From Chryseobacterium salivictor (GTDB lineage Bacteria > Bacteroidota > Bacteroidia > Flavobacteriales > Weeksellaceae): 64,000 nucleotides of DNA. A model generated the notes under the pieces. That model searched no databases. It was not told the origin of the DNA and worked only from the letters and a program-made list of their open reading frames with translations. A program made the translations under genes and the position numbers. This document shows positions 34,348 through 42,453 of this stretch, one piece after another (position 1 is the first letter of the stretch; each line of letters begins with the position of its first letter). The stretch covers positions 2,294,001 through 2,358,000 of the forward strand of contig NZ_CP037954.1 of the NCBI RefSeq assembly GCF_004359195.1, written 5' to 3'.

Positions 34348-34899
34348 TTATGACCGTATTGGCTCGTAATAAAGTACAATTGCTCCTGAACCGAATGTTT
34401 TTGTTTTTAAAAGCCGGAAAACTGTCCGGTCTTTTATTTTGTCAAACAACGGCAAACCTTTTCCTTCGATCATTGGATGAATACAAATCTGAAATTCATC
34501 AATCAAATTAAGGTTAATGAGCTGGATTATTAGACTCCGGCTGCCAACTAAAATATCTTTGCCGGATTGTTGTTTGAGTTCAAAAACTTCCTTTTCAATA
34601 TCCTTAGTTGCAAGTGTAGCACTTTCCCATTCGGTATTTTTTAAGGAATGTGAAAATATAATTTTTGGTATTTTGTCAATGGCCACCGCAAAGCCGTCCA
34701 GTGATTTTTGACCTGAGGGGTTCATTATCAGCGTTTGCCAGAACTGCATAAGCTGATAAGTGATCCGTCCATACAGGATCACTCCGGAATTGTCTAAAAG
34801 TTTAGTATAATGTTGATGCAAATCTTCATCGGGGATACCTGCTGTGTGGTCGCAAATCCCGTCAATGGTCATATTGATTGCTGCAATTACTTTTCTCAT
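34348..34899 (-). CDS. Dihydrofolate-reductase-like (RibD C-terminal family) protein
   Basis: 183 residues from ATG 34899. RKVIAAINMTIDGICDHTAG at the start, GRITYQLMQFWQ near 52-63, and GKDILVGSRSLIIQLINLNLIDEFQICIHPMIEGKGLPLF (about 121-160) fit the YyaP/RibD C-terminal domain family. These are NADPH-binding reductases; few have a known substrate. Paired with the VOC gene on the same strand, in a region bracketed by IS copies; possible cargo of past transposition. Confidence 0.88.
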   Translation of the reverse strand: MRKVIAAINMTIDGICDHTAGIPDEDLHQHYTKLLDNSGVILYGRITYQLMQFWQTLIMNPSGQKSLDGFAVAIDKIPKIIFSHSLKNTEWESATLATKDIEKEVFELKQQSGKDILVGSRSLIIQLINLNLIDEFQICIHPMIEGKGLPLFDKIKDRTVFRLLKTKTFGSGAIVLYYEPIRS

Positions 34900-35148
34900 A
34901 TTGTGTTTTTTACGCATCTTTTAGTTGACAGCTGGACTCGTCCCGCGACGACTGGTAAAGATATCAGTTTGTGGATGGCACAGTTTTAAAATACCGACGA
35001 TCTCTTATTAAACTTGCCATTTCTTCGCACCGTTGCAAAACTGCTGCTGAACTTAACTTCCGGAAGCTTTTGCTCATTCGCTGTTTTATTAAATTTGTTT
35101 AATGGAGTTCGTTTTTTTAATCATAGTCTAATTTTTTTTAGCGTAAAG

Positions 35149-35218
35149 GTTTGCAAATGTTTTATTTATAAACACACCATTTCCACTCTTTTTTAAGTTT
35201 GCAAAAATGTTTTACTTA
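35149..35218 (+). repeat. Pair of ~20-bp direct repeats
   Basis: GTTTGCAAATGTTTTATTTA at 35149-35168 recurs as GTTTGCAAAAATGTTTTACTTA at 35197-35218, 48 bases later, with a two-base insertion. Could be paired binding sites or a decayed element. Confidence 0.5.
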
Positions 35219-35449
35219 ACAAAGTTCGTAAAATATTTCCATCCTGAACAAGTCCTAAAGCCACTGAAAATTATATCCGAGATTCGCTACCAAACGCTGC
35301 AAGAAAAGAATTCCTCTGAAAAACTGCCTTAATTTTAAACGGCAACTCCATGAAAGAACCAACATTGGAGAAATTACCGGAACTTCCATTCAACCGGCTT
35401 TCATTTACCTTCGGTAAATCTTCGATTTCTTGTCTTGCACACAAAAGGC

Positions 35450-35481
<32 letters not shown>

Positions 35482-35504
35482 TGCATAATCCGTGTTTAAA
35501 TTTT

Positions 35505-35836
35505 ATTCACAATCTTCTGTCATTATCAAACCATGAAAATGGATGTTCAATAATACATCTTCTGGAGATTGGCTGAAATCCAGTTTTCTTTTCATCACTT
35601 TTCATCATAACATTAATCAGATAACCAAAGCAGTTTTTCACTTGTTCTATAACTTCTCTTCTGTAGCCTTCGTCTGCAAGGATCACCTTTATTGGAGTTA
35701 AAAAATAAGCCAAAGTTCTCATTAATAATTATGTAGCTTTGCTATCATGTACATTGGATACAGTGGTCAGTCTATTATGAGTTGTTTTTCAATATATGCC
35801 AAAATTTTTTTCTTTATTTAATTTTTAAACAGGCTC
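35505..35836 (-). mobile_element. Decayed IS5-type insertion sequence, copy 3
   Basis: Right end TTTTTAAACAGGCTC (35822-35836) is intact; the left terminal repeat is missing. Contains a transposase C-terminal half with the same conserved blocks as copy 2 but many substitutions, so the copies are not recent duplicates. Confidence 0.65.
35507..35722 (-). pseudogene. IS5-type transposase remnant, copy 3
   Basis: Blocks TPIKVILADEGYRRE, GYLINVMMKSDEKKTGF and CIIEHPFSWF match copy 2; upstream in the same frame TTVSNVHDSKAT (IS5-like NVHDSK motif) is separated from them by a stop. The last ~25 codons seen in copies 1 and 2 are replaced by an early stop. Non-functional. Confidence 0.7.
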
Positions 35837-35950
35837 TAAAAACAATAATCAAAATATGATTTGTGTATTTACTTTTTCAAATTCCTTTTCAGTAAAGAAA
35901 ACGGTTGATTTAAAAATTAAACTTATATTTAACTTTCCAAAAAATTAAAC

Positions 35951-36961
35951 ATGAAAAAAACCAAGTATTTACTACTTCCGTTGGCTTTTGTGCTGTTGCA
36001 AAGTTGTGCCGCCAATCTTTCTTATTCGGGGTCGCCTTTTAAGAAATCTTATGAATCTATTACTTCTGATGAACTGAAAACACACCTGTATATCGTTGCT
36101 TCCGATGAAATGGAAGGCCGCGATACGGGAAGTGAAGGTCAGAAAAAAGCGGGTCGCTATTTGATCGAACAATATCAGAAAATGGGTGTTTCTCATCCGA
36201 AATCGATGTCTTCTTATTATCAGGTTATTCCGAAAGAAGCCTTAAATGGAAGAAGAGGAAATTTGCCTGAATCTGAAAATATATTGGCTTTTATCGAAGG
36301 AACAGAAAAGCCCGAAGAAGTTATTGTGATTTCGGCGCATTACGATCATGTCGGAATGTCGAAAGGGGAAATTTATAACGGTGCTGATGATGACGGCAGC
36401 GGAACTGTGGCACTTCTGGAAATTGCCGAAGCTTTTCAAAAGGCAAAAAAATCTGGAAAAGGTCCTAAACGGTCGATTTTGTTTTTGCATGTGACCGGCG
36501 AAGAACATGGGCTTTTGGGTTCAAAATATTATGCAGATCATCCGGTTTTTCCTCTGGCAAATACCGTTGTAGATTTGAATATCGATATGATTGGAAGATG
36601 TGATCCGGGTAATTGCGGCAAAGATTATGTGTATGTGATCGGGTCTGAAATGCTCAGCACCGAATTAAAGAAAATCAACGAAGCAGCAAATAAGGAAACC
36701 GTCAATTTAGAACTGAATTACAAATATGATGATCCTAATGATAAAGACCGGTTGTACTACCGTTCGGATCATTACAATTTTGCCAAAAACGGAATTCCGG
36801 TGGCTTTCTACTTTGACGGAATCCACGAAGATTATCACAAACCCACCGATACACCTGATAAAATTGATTATGTTGCTTTGAAAAAACGTACGCAGCTGGT
36901 ATTCGCGACGGCGTGGGAACTGGCGAACAGAAAGGACAGGATTGTGGTGGATAAGAAGTAA
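35951..36961 (+). CDS. M28-family metallopeptidase lipoprotein
   Basis: 336 residues. Lipobox LQSC puts the lipidated Cys at 19, so the protein is membrane anchored. M28 zinc ligands: His130 (SAHYDH), Asp146-Asp147 (GADDDGSG), Glu184-Glu185 (TGEEHG), Asp212 (NIDMIGR) and His296 (EDYHKPTDT). This is the bacterial aminopeptidase type that removes N-terminal residues from peptides in the periplasm. It marks the return to typical chromosome after the IS-rich stretch, and has a TATATTTA -7-like element at 35924-35931. Confidence 0.93.
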   Translation: MKKTKYLLLPLAFVLLQSCAANLSYSGSPFKKSYESITSDELKTHLYIVASDEMEGRDTGSEGQKKAGRYLIEQYQKMGVSHPKSMSSYYQVIPKEALNGRRGNLPESENILAFIEGTEKPEEVIVISAHYDHVGMSKGEIYNGADDDGSGTVALLEIAEAFQKAKKSGKGPKRSILFLHVTGEEHGLLGSKYYADHPVFPLANTVVDLNIDMIGRCDPGNCGKDYVYVIGSEMLSTELKKINEAANKETVNLELNYKYDDPNDKDRLYYRSDHYNFAKNGIPVAFYFDGIHEDYHKPTDTPDKIDYVALKKRTQLVFATAWELANRKDRIVVDKK

Positions 36962-37011
36962 ATATAAGGCACAAAGTATTAAGTGAATTATTCATTACTC
37001 ATTCAAAAAAG

Positions 37012-37083
37012 TAGCTTCACCGGGAATCGAACCCGGATCTAAAGTTTAGGAAACTTTTGTTCTATCCGTTGAACTATGAAGCT
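37012..37083 (-). tRNA. tRNA-Arg (anticodon CCT)
   Basis: 72-nt cloverleaf on the minus strand: acceptor AGCTTCA/TGAAGCT (7 bp), D stem GTTC/GAAC, anticodon stem AAAGT/ACTTT with loop TTCCTAA (anticodon CCT, reads AGG), T stem CCGGG/CCCGG with loop TTCGATT, discriminator A. No CCA is encoded. It stands alone between the M28 gene and uvrA. Confidence 0.95.
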
Positions 37084-37146
37084 GAAAATGAATTCAAATT
37101 TAGGATTTCTTCTTTAGAATATCGCCTGTTTATAAATTTATTGCAA

Positions 37147-37178
37147 AGCGCTGTTAGAGCTCGAAGTTCTAACGGCGC
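37147..37178. other. GCGC-GTTAGA inverted repeat between tRNA-Arg and uvrA
   Basis: GCGCTGTTAGA (37147-37157) pairs with TCTAACGGCGC (37167-37177) with one T-G position. Not followed by a T run, so not an obvious terminator; possibly a processing signal or the tail of an sRNA. Confidence 0.45.
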
Positions 37179-37184
37179 TCACCA

Positions 37185-37220
37185 AAAAGCCAACTCCGGA
37201 AAGTTGGCTTTTGCTTTTTT
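37185..37220. terminator. Terminator downstream of uvrA
   Basis: Perfect 11-bp stem AAAAGCCAACT (37185-37195) / AGTTGGCTTTT (37202-37212), with A run and T run allowing use in either direction; it lies 14 bases beyond the uvrA stop. Confidence 0.85.
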
Positions 37221-37233
37221 AAATTACATCAAA

Positions 37234-40020
37234 TTACGTCAATTTCTCCTTCAAATATTTCCCGGTATGTGATTTTTTATTCTTCACCAACTCTTCGGGC
37301 GTTCCGGCGAAAACAACTTCGCCCCCGTATTTTCCGGCTTCCGGACCGATGTCGATAATATAATCTGCGGTTTTAATAATGTCGGGTTGATGTTCAATGA
37401 CAATCACCGAATGTCCTAATTCTATTAAAGCCTGAAGCGATTTCAGCAATTTATTGATATCGTGAAAGTGCAAACCTGTTGAAGGTTCATCAAAAATAAA
37501 AAGCGATTTATCGGTCGTTGCTCCTTTTACTAAAAACGATGCTAACTTCACTCTTTGTGCTTCGCCGCCGGAAAGGGTAGAGGAGCTCTGTCCCAACTGC
37601 AGATAGCCTAAACCAACTTCCTGCAAAGGTTTTAACTTGGTCACGATTTTAGGCTGTTCGTTATCTTGAAAGAATTCCAAAGCTTCGTCCACCGTCATGT
37701 GAAGAATGTCTGAAATGTTTTTCTCGTCATATTTAATTTCGAGGATTTCATTTTTAAAACGCGCGCCGTGGCAGGTTTCACATTCCAGTTCAATATCGGC
37801 CATAAACTGCATGGAGACGGTAATTACGCCTTCACCTTTGCAATCGTCACATCGTCCGCCATCTACATTAAAGGAGAAGTGTTTCGGCATTAAACCCTGC
37901 ATTTTCGCTAATTTCTGTTTTGAGAACAAATCGCGAATATCGTCGTAGGCTTTTAAATACGTAACAGGATTCGAACGCGAAGATTTACCAATCGGATTTT
38001 GATCGATGAGTTCAATATTTTTAATCAGTTTTGCCGGGAAATCTACAGAATCGTAATCGCCTTTTTTGCCGCCCATTCCCAATTGAATCTGAATATCATT
38101 GGTCAGAATTTCTTTCATTAAAGTAGATTTTCCACTTCCTGAAACTCCCGAAATCACAACCAGACATTCTAATGGAATATCCACGTCGATATTTTTCAAA
38201 TTATTCTGGCGGGCTCCTTTGATGTGAATCCATTCTTTTGGTTTTCTGCGGGTTTCGGGAACTTTTATTTCTAATCTTCCGGTCAGATATTTAGAAGTTA
38301 AAGTATCTGCATTTTCCAGATCATCAAAGTGGCCGGCGAAAACAAGTTCACCTCCCAAATATCCGGCTTCCGGACCAATATCGATGATGTAATCCGCGGC
38401 TTTCATTACATCTTCGTCATGTTCTACGACGATTACGGTATTTCCCAAATCACGAAGACTTTTTAAGACTTCAATTAAATTTTCGGTATCCCGGGAATGT
38501 AATCCAATCGACGGTTCATCTAAAATATAAATCGATCCCACCAAAGAACTTCCGAGCGAAGTCGCCAGATTAATCCGCTGACTTTCGCCACCGGAAAGTG
38601 TATTCGAAGTTCTGTTAATGGTCAGATAGCCCAAACCAACTTTATCCAAAAATTCTAAACGCGTGGTAATTTCGTACAACAAACGTTTGGCAATTTCAGC
38701 ATCGTGTTTATTGAGTTTTAAGGATTTTATTAAAGGTAAGAATTCATCCAAAGGCAACTCAATCACCGATTGTATATTATGCCCGTCGATTTTCACCCAT
38801 TTGGTTTCTTCGCGCAGACGCAAACCTTCGCAAGTCGGACAGAGCGTTTTTCCGCGGTATCTCGACAGCATTACACGGTACTGGATTTTGTATAAATTTT
38901 CTTCCAGCATTTTGAAAAAATTATTAATGGAAGGGAAGGTTGCAGTGCCGTCGCCTTTCCATAAATAGTTTTTCTGCTCTTTTGTTAATTGATGATAAGG
39001 TTTATGAATAGGGAAATCTTTGGCTTTTTTAATGAAATCTCTTTTCCATTCGCTCATGCTGTCGCCTTTCCAGCTGGCAACTGTTTCTTCAAAAACGGAT
39101 AAGTTTTTGTTGGGAATCACCAAATCTTCATCGATGCCGATTACTTTTCCGTAACCTTCGCATTCCGGACAGGCACCGTAAGGATTATTGAAACTGAAAA
39201 AATGAACGTTAGGTTCCATAAATTCCATGCCATCCAATTCGAATTTATTGGAGAATTCGGTGATTTTTCCGGTCTCTATATTTTTCAGAGAACAGTATCC
39301 GTGGCCTTCATAAAAAGCCATCTGAATGGAATCTGCCAGCCTTTGTAAAAAGCTTTCGTCTTCTTCGTAGCTGAAACGGTCAATCACCAGTTGAATTTCC
39401 ATATCGGCTTCCGGTACAAAACCGAAACTTTCCAGATCTTCGATTCCTGCGACATTTCCGTTGACTTCTAATCTTGTAAAACCTGAAAGTTTTAAAGTGT
39501 TGGCCTGCTCGGTAAATTTAGATACATCAAAATCTAAAGGGGTCCGCAATAGAAAAGTCTGGCTTTCATTTTTCTGAATGAAATTAATAACGTCGGTCAC
39601 CGAATCTTTTTTGACTTCCCGGCCGGAAATTGGAGAAAAAGTACGCCCAACTCTCGCAAATAATAATTTTAAATAGTCATAAACCTCGGTGGAAGTCCCA
39701 ACGGTCGAACGCGGATTCGATGAAATTACTTTTTGCTGAATCGCAATTGAGGGAGCCAGCCCTTTAATATCATCTACTTTTGGCTTTTCTAATTTCCCTA
39801 AGAACTGCCGTGCATAGGAACTCAAACTCTCGACATATCGGCGCTGTCCTTCCGCATAAATCGTGTCAAAAGCAAGTGACGATTTGCCGCTTCCTGAAAC
39901 TCCCGTTATCACAATCAATTTGTTTTTAGGAATCAGAACGTCAATATGTTTCAGATTATTAAGGTGCGCATTTTTTACGAAAAGCTGTTTCTTAATATCA
40001 ATATCTGTCGGTGTAATCAT
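37234..40020 (-). CDS. uvrA: Excinuclease ABC subunit A
   Basis: 928 residues. Two ABC ATPase halves: Walker A GVSGSGKSS at 40-48 with its LSGGESQRINLA signature, and GVSGSGKST in the second half with LSGGEAQRVKLA. Zinc-finger cysteines are present in CPECEGYG, CPTCEGLRL, CDDCKGEG and CETCHGARF, so it is a classical UvrA rather than the finger-less UvrA2 type. It finds bulky DNA lesions and loads UvrB. A TAATTTTG -7 lies at 40038-40045. Convergent with nothing: the tRNA gene lies beyond its terminator. Confidence 0.97.
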   Translation of the reverse strand: MITPTDIDIKKQLFVKNAHLNNLKHIDVLIPKNKLIVITGVSGSGKSSLAFDTIYAEGQRRYVESLSSYARQFLGKLEKPKVDDIKGLAPSIAIQQKVISSNPRSTVGTSTEVYDYLKLLFARVGRTFSPISGREVKKDSVTDVINFIQKNESQTFLLRTPLDFDVSKFTEQANTLKLSGFTRLEVNGNVAGIEDLESFGFVPEADMEIQLVIDRFSYEEDESFLQRLADSIQMAFYEGHGYCSLKNIETGKITEFSNKFELDGMEFMEPNVHFFSFNNPYGACPECEGYGKVIGIDEDLVIPNKNLSVFEETVASWKGDSMSEWKRDFIKKAKDFPIHKPYHQLTKEQKNYLWKGDGTATFPSINNFFKMLEENLYKIQYRVMLSRYRGKTLCPTCEGLRLREETKWVKIDGHNIQSVIELPLDEFLPLIKSLKLNKHDAEIAKRLLYEITTRLEFLDKVGLGYLTINRTSNTLSGGESQRINLATSLGSSLVGSIYILDEPSIGLHSRDTENLIEVLKSLRDLGNTVIVVEHDEDVMKAADYIIDIGPEAGYLGGELVFAGHFDDLENADTLTSKYLTGRLEIKVPETRRKPKEWIHIKGARQNNLKNIDVDIPLECLVVISGVSGSGKSTLMKEILTNDIQIQLGMGGKKGDYDSVDFPAKLIKNIELIDQNPIGKSSRSNPVTYLKAYDDIRDLFSKQKLAKMQGLMPKHFSFNVDGGRCDDCKGEGVITVSMQFMADIELECETCHGARFKNEILEIKYDEKNISDILHMTVDEALEFFQDNEQPKIVTKLKPLQEVGLGYLQLGQSSSTLSGGEAQRVKLASFLVKGATTDKSLFIFDEPSTGLHFHDINKLLKSLQALIELGHSVIVIEHQPDIIKTADYIIDIGPEAGKYGGEVVFAGTPEELVKNKKSHTGKYLKEKLT

Positions 40021-40037
40021 TGTAAAATTTAAGGCTA

Positions 40038-40045
40038 CAAAATTA
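40038..40045 (-). promoter_or_regulatory. -7 element (TAATTTTG) for uvrA
   Basis: TAnnTTTG match on the minus strand, 17 bases before ATG 40020. Confidence 0.45.
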
Positions 40046-40133
40046 CGGATTTTTTAAGAGAAAATTTATCGGAATTATTTGCATGTTTCGATAAAATTCA
40101 CAATATTTGTTGAAACCAAAATGTAGTAATATC

Positions 40134-40184
40134 ATGAGAAGAATTTTGAATGATTTAATTACACATTTGATGAGAAAAAGATAA
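40134..40184 (+). CDS. Possible 16-residue microprotein or leader peptide
   Basis: ATG at 40134 opens a 16-codon frame, MRRILNDLITHLMRKR, ending in TAA. It is amphipathic and basic. A terminator with a UUCG tetraloop begins 25 bases downstream, and an AATATTTG (40103-40110) resembles a -7 element. Nothing else in this gap explains an orphan terminator. Could equally be a small RNA whose body happens to contain a short frame. Confidence 0.3.
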   Translation: MRRILNDLITHLMRKR

Positions 40185-40208
40185 GTTTTTACTTAAACCT
40201 TCTAAACA

Positions 40209-40240
40209 GAAAATGCAATACTTCGGTACTGCATTTTTTG
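40209..40240 (+). terminator. UUCG-tetraloop terminator without an annotated gene
   Basis: AAAATGCA-A-TAC / GTA-C-TGCATTTT stem with one mismatch closing a TTCG loop, then a T run. It points to an unannotated plus-strand transcript starting between 40040 and 40200. Confidence 0.7.
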
Positions 40241-40333
40241 TTTTCTTATAAAATACCGTTTCATTAAATTCTGAAACCATCATAAAATAAAGTTAATCAG
40301 AAAAATTTATTTTTTCACATTGCCTAAATAAAT

Positions 40334-40341
40334 TATCTTTA
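40334..40341 (+). promoter_or_regulatory. -7-like element (TATCTTTA) abutting the DUF2490 start
   Basis: One base from TAnnTTTG and ending four bases before ATG 40346. Predicted leaderless transcript. Confidence 0.45.
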
Positions 40342-40345
40342 TGCC

Positions 40346-41062
40346 ATGAAAAAACAGGTTTTTCTGATTTTATTTTTAGCATTTTTTTCTGTAGTTAATG
40401 CGCAACGCGAGCATATCTCAAGTCTTGATGTGTTGACGGTGACCTATAAATTTCATCCCAAATTTTACATTGATGCAGAAGGCCAGTTATGGGGAATAGA
40501 AGACTATTCTTATCCGGATTATTATGAAATCAAAGGAGGACTGGGGTATAATTTATCTAAAAATCAGAAGATCCTCATTGGCGCCGGCCGCTACGGCACT
40601 TACAAAAATCATCGTTTTAGTAAGGAAGAATTTAGGATATGGCTGCAGGACATCATCGAGTTAAAATCGGGAAAGTTTAAATTTGAAAACCGTTTCAGAG
40701 TTGAAAAAAGTTGGTTTTACGAACCTGTTACCGATTTGCATTCAGACAGGATAAGATTCAGGTACAGGCTGAATGTTTCGGTTCCGCTGAATTCAGAAAC
40801 GGTGGAGCCGGGAACTGTTTCTGCAAATGCCTACGACGAAGTCTTTTTTATTTTAAACGATAATCCGGGGTTTGCCAGAAACCGTGTTTATGCTGGTTTT
40901 AGTTATCAGATTGACCAAACTTTTGGGGTAGGATCGGGATATCTTTGGCAAAGAGAGTTTTCAAATTCCGGAAATAAGAATTTACACCTTATTTATCTGA
41001 ATCTGAAAATTAATATTGATCCTTCTAAGCGGAAAAATGGTCCTGTTTTGAAAACAGATTAA
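40346..41062 (+). CDS. DUF2490 outer-membrane protein
   Basis: 238 residues; signal peptide 1-19 (ending NAQ). The rest alternates polar and hydrophobic residues in short strands with aromatic ends (KFHPKFYIDAEGQLWG, EFRIWLQDIIELKSGKFKFENRFRVEKSW, RIRFRYRLNVSVPL), typical of the DUF2490 beta barrel. Function unknown. Promoter TATCTTTA sits four bases before ATG, so the mRNA is probably leaderless. dnaN follows after 99 bases with its own promoter. Confidence 0.85.
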   Translation: MKKQVFLILFLAFFSVVNAQREHISSLDVLTVTYKFHPKFYIDAEGQLWGIEDYSYPDYYEIKGGLGYNLSKNQKILIGAGRYGTYKNHRFSKEEFRIWLQDIIELKSGKFKFENRFRVEKSWFYEPVTDLHSDRIRFRYRLNVSVPLNSETVEPGTVSANAYDEVFFILNDNPGFARNRVYAGFSYQIDQTFGVGSGYLWQREFSNSGNKNLHLIYLNLKINIDPSKRKNGPVLKTD

Positions 41063-41130
41063 TGTTGGTAACTTTTTCACCGAAACTTTTTTTATCCTGC
41101 CAAATATTGCATTTTTTAGGGTTTAATTTA

Positions 41131-41138
41131 TATATTTG
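41131..41138 (+). promoter_or_regulatory. -7 element (TATATTTG) for dnaN
   Basis: TATATTTG with a TTG at 41107-41109 as -33, spacing 21 bases, leader about 20 bases before ATG 41162. Confidence 0.55.
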
Positions 41139-41161
41139 TGAAATTAATAATAATTGATTTT

Positions 41162-42292
41162 ATGAAATTTATTGTTTCAAGTAGTGAATTACAGAAAGCT
41201 CTGCAAACCGTAAGCGGAGTAATCTCCAATTCTCAGTCGCGGCCGATTTTAGAAAACTTTTTGTTTGAAATTGAAAAAGAGAACCTGAAAATTACCGCTT
41301 CGGATGGAGAGACGACTTTGATTACTTCTTTGGAGGTGAAGTCTGATGCAGAAGGAAGGATTGCAGTTCCCGCTAAAATATTTCAGGAATTTGTGAAAAC
41401 TTATGGCGACCAACCCCTGACTCTTTCTGTGAAAGATGCCGAAGACGGAAACGGAAAACTGCTCGAAATACTGGATGAGAAAGATAACTTCGCTGTGGCA
41501 CTGGATCACGCAGAAGATTATCCGGAAATCCCTGAATTTGATGCAGCGCAAAGCGTAACCATTTCTGCGGGTATTTTATCTGAAGCTTTAAACAATACTT
41601 TATTTGCAACCAGCAACGATTCCTTGCGCCCGGTGATGACCGGAGTTTTGTTCCAGTTCAAAGAAGATGAAACCAATTTCGTTTCTACAGATTCGCACCG
41701 TTTGGTCGTTTACAAAAGAACCGATTTGATGAACGCTGAACCGGTAGAATTCATTATGCCGAAGAAACCTCTGGCGATTTTCAAAAGCATTTTAGCATCT
41801 TCTAACGACGAAGTTTCTATTGAGTTTAATGAAAATATGGCGAAATTCACTTTCGGAAATAATATCTGGATCTGTCGTTTGATCGATGGGAAATATCCCA
41901 ATTATTCAGCGGTTATTCCAAAAGAAAATCCAAATGTTTTGACGATTAACAGAAGTCTTTTATTGAATTCAATCAGAAGAGCTTCGATTATGTCTAATAA
42001 ATCCACGAACCAGGTCCGTTTCAAATTATCAGGAAATATTCTTCATTTGCATGCCGAAGATACAGAATTTGCCAACAAAGCAGATATGCAGATTCCCTGC
42101 GATTACAACGGAGAAGACATCAATATCGGTTTCAGTTCTAAGTTTTTAACGGAAATGTTATCGGTGCTTTCAGCAGACGATATCACCATGAAAATGTCAC
42201 AACCCAACCGACCGGGAATCATCGAACCGGTAGATGGTTTAGAAGATCAGGAAAAATTACTGATGCTTTCGATGCCGGTGATCGGGATGTAA
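41162..42292 (+). CDS. dnaN: DNA polymerase III beta subunit (sliding clamp)
   Basis: 376 residues from MKFIVSSSEL (ATG 41162), the usual start; the frame is open 8 codons upstream but those lie in the promoter. Three clamp domains of about 120 residues each, joined at about 125 and 245; the C-terminal peptide ends MLSMPVIGM, close to the usual M-P-M/V-R-L terminus that holds the clamp ring. The dimer encircles DNA and tethers the polymerase. It is the first gene of its own unit, ended by a terminator at 42327-42363. Confidence 0.97.
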   Translation: MKFIVSSSELQKALQTVSGVISNSQSRPILENFLFEIEKENLKITASDGETTLITSLEVKSDAEGRIAVPAKIFQEFVKTYGDQPLTLSVKDAEDGNGKLLEILDEKDNFAVALDHAEDYPEIPEFDAAQSVTISAGILSEALNNTLFATSNDSLRPVMTGVLFQFKEDETNFVSTDSHRLVVYKRTDLMNAEPVEFIMPKKPLAIFKSILASSNDEVSIEFNENMAKFTFGNNIWICRLIDGKYPNYSAVIPKENPNVLTINRSLLLNSIRRASIMSNKSTNQVRFKLSGNILHLHAEDTEFANKADMQIPCDYNGEDINIGFSSKFLTEMLSVLSADDITMKMSQPNRPGIIEPVDGLEDQEKLLMLSMPVIGM

Positions 42293-42326
42293 GAAAGCGC
42301 TTTTAAATAATTGTACACCATATTAA

Positions 42327-42363
42327 TTGAGATTCAAAACTTTTTGAATCTCAATTTTTTTTT
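42327..42363 (+). terminator. Terminator after dnaN
   Basis: TTGAGATTCAAAA / TTTTGAATCTCAA stem (42327-42339, 42342-42354), very short loop, then T run. Confidence 0.8.
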
Positions 42364-42453
42364 AACCTTCAAAATCACGATATTTGCACCTTTCTTATTT
42401 TAATACATTTATTAAAGAAATAGGAAATTTAACATCTGAAATTTACGACAGAA

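Larger units (their letters stand above)
40046..40345. other. Divergent intergenic region uvrA / DUF2490
   Basis: About 300 bases. Holds a possible 16-codon open frame (40134-40184) followed by a UUCG-loop terminator (40209-40236), described separately, and the DUF2490 promoter at 40334-40341. No larger gene. Confidence 0.5.

Noticed and set aside
37057..37272. 71-residue plus-strand frame over the tRNA
   Set aside because: Overlaps tRNA-Arg and the uvrA terminator; not a gene.
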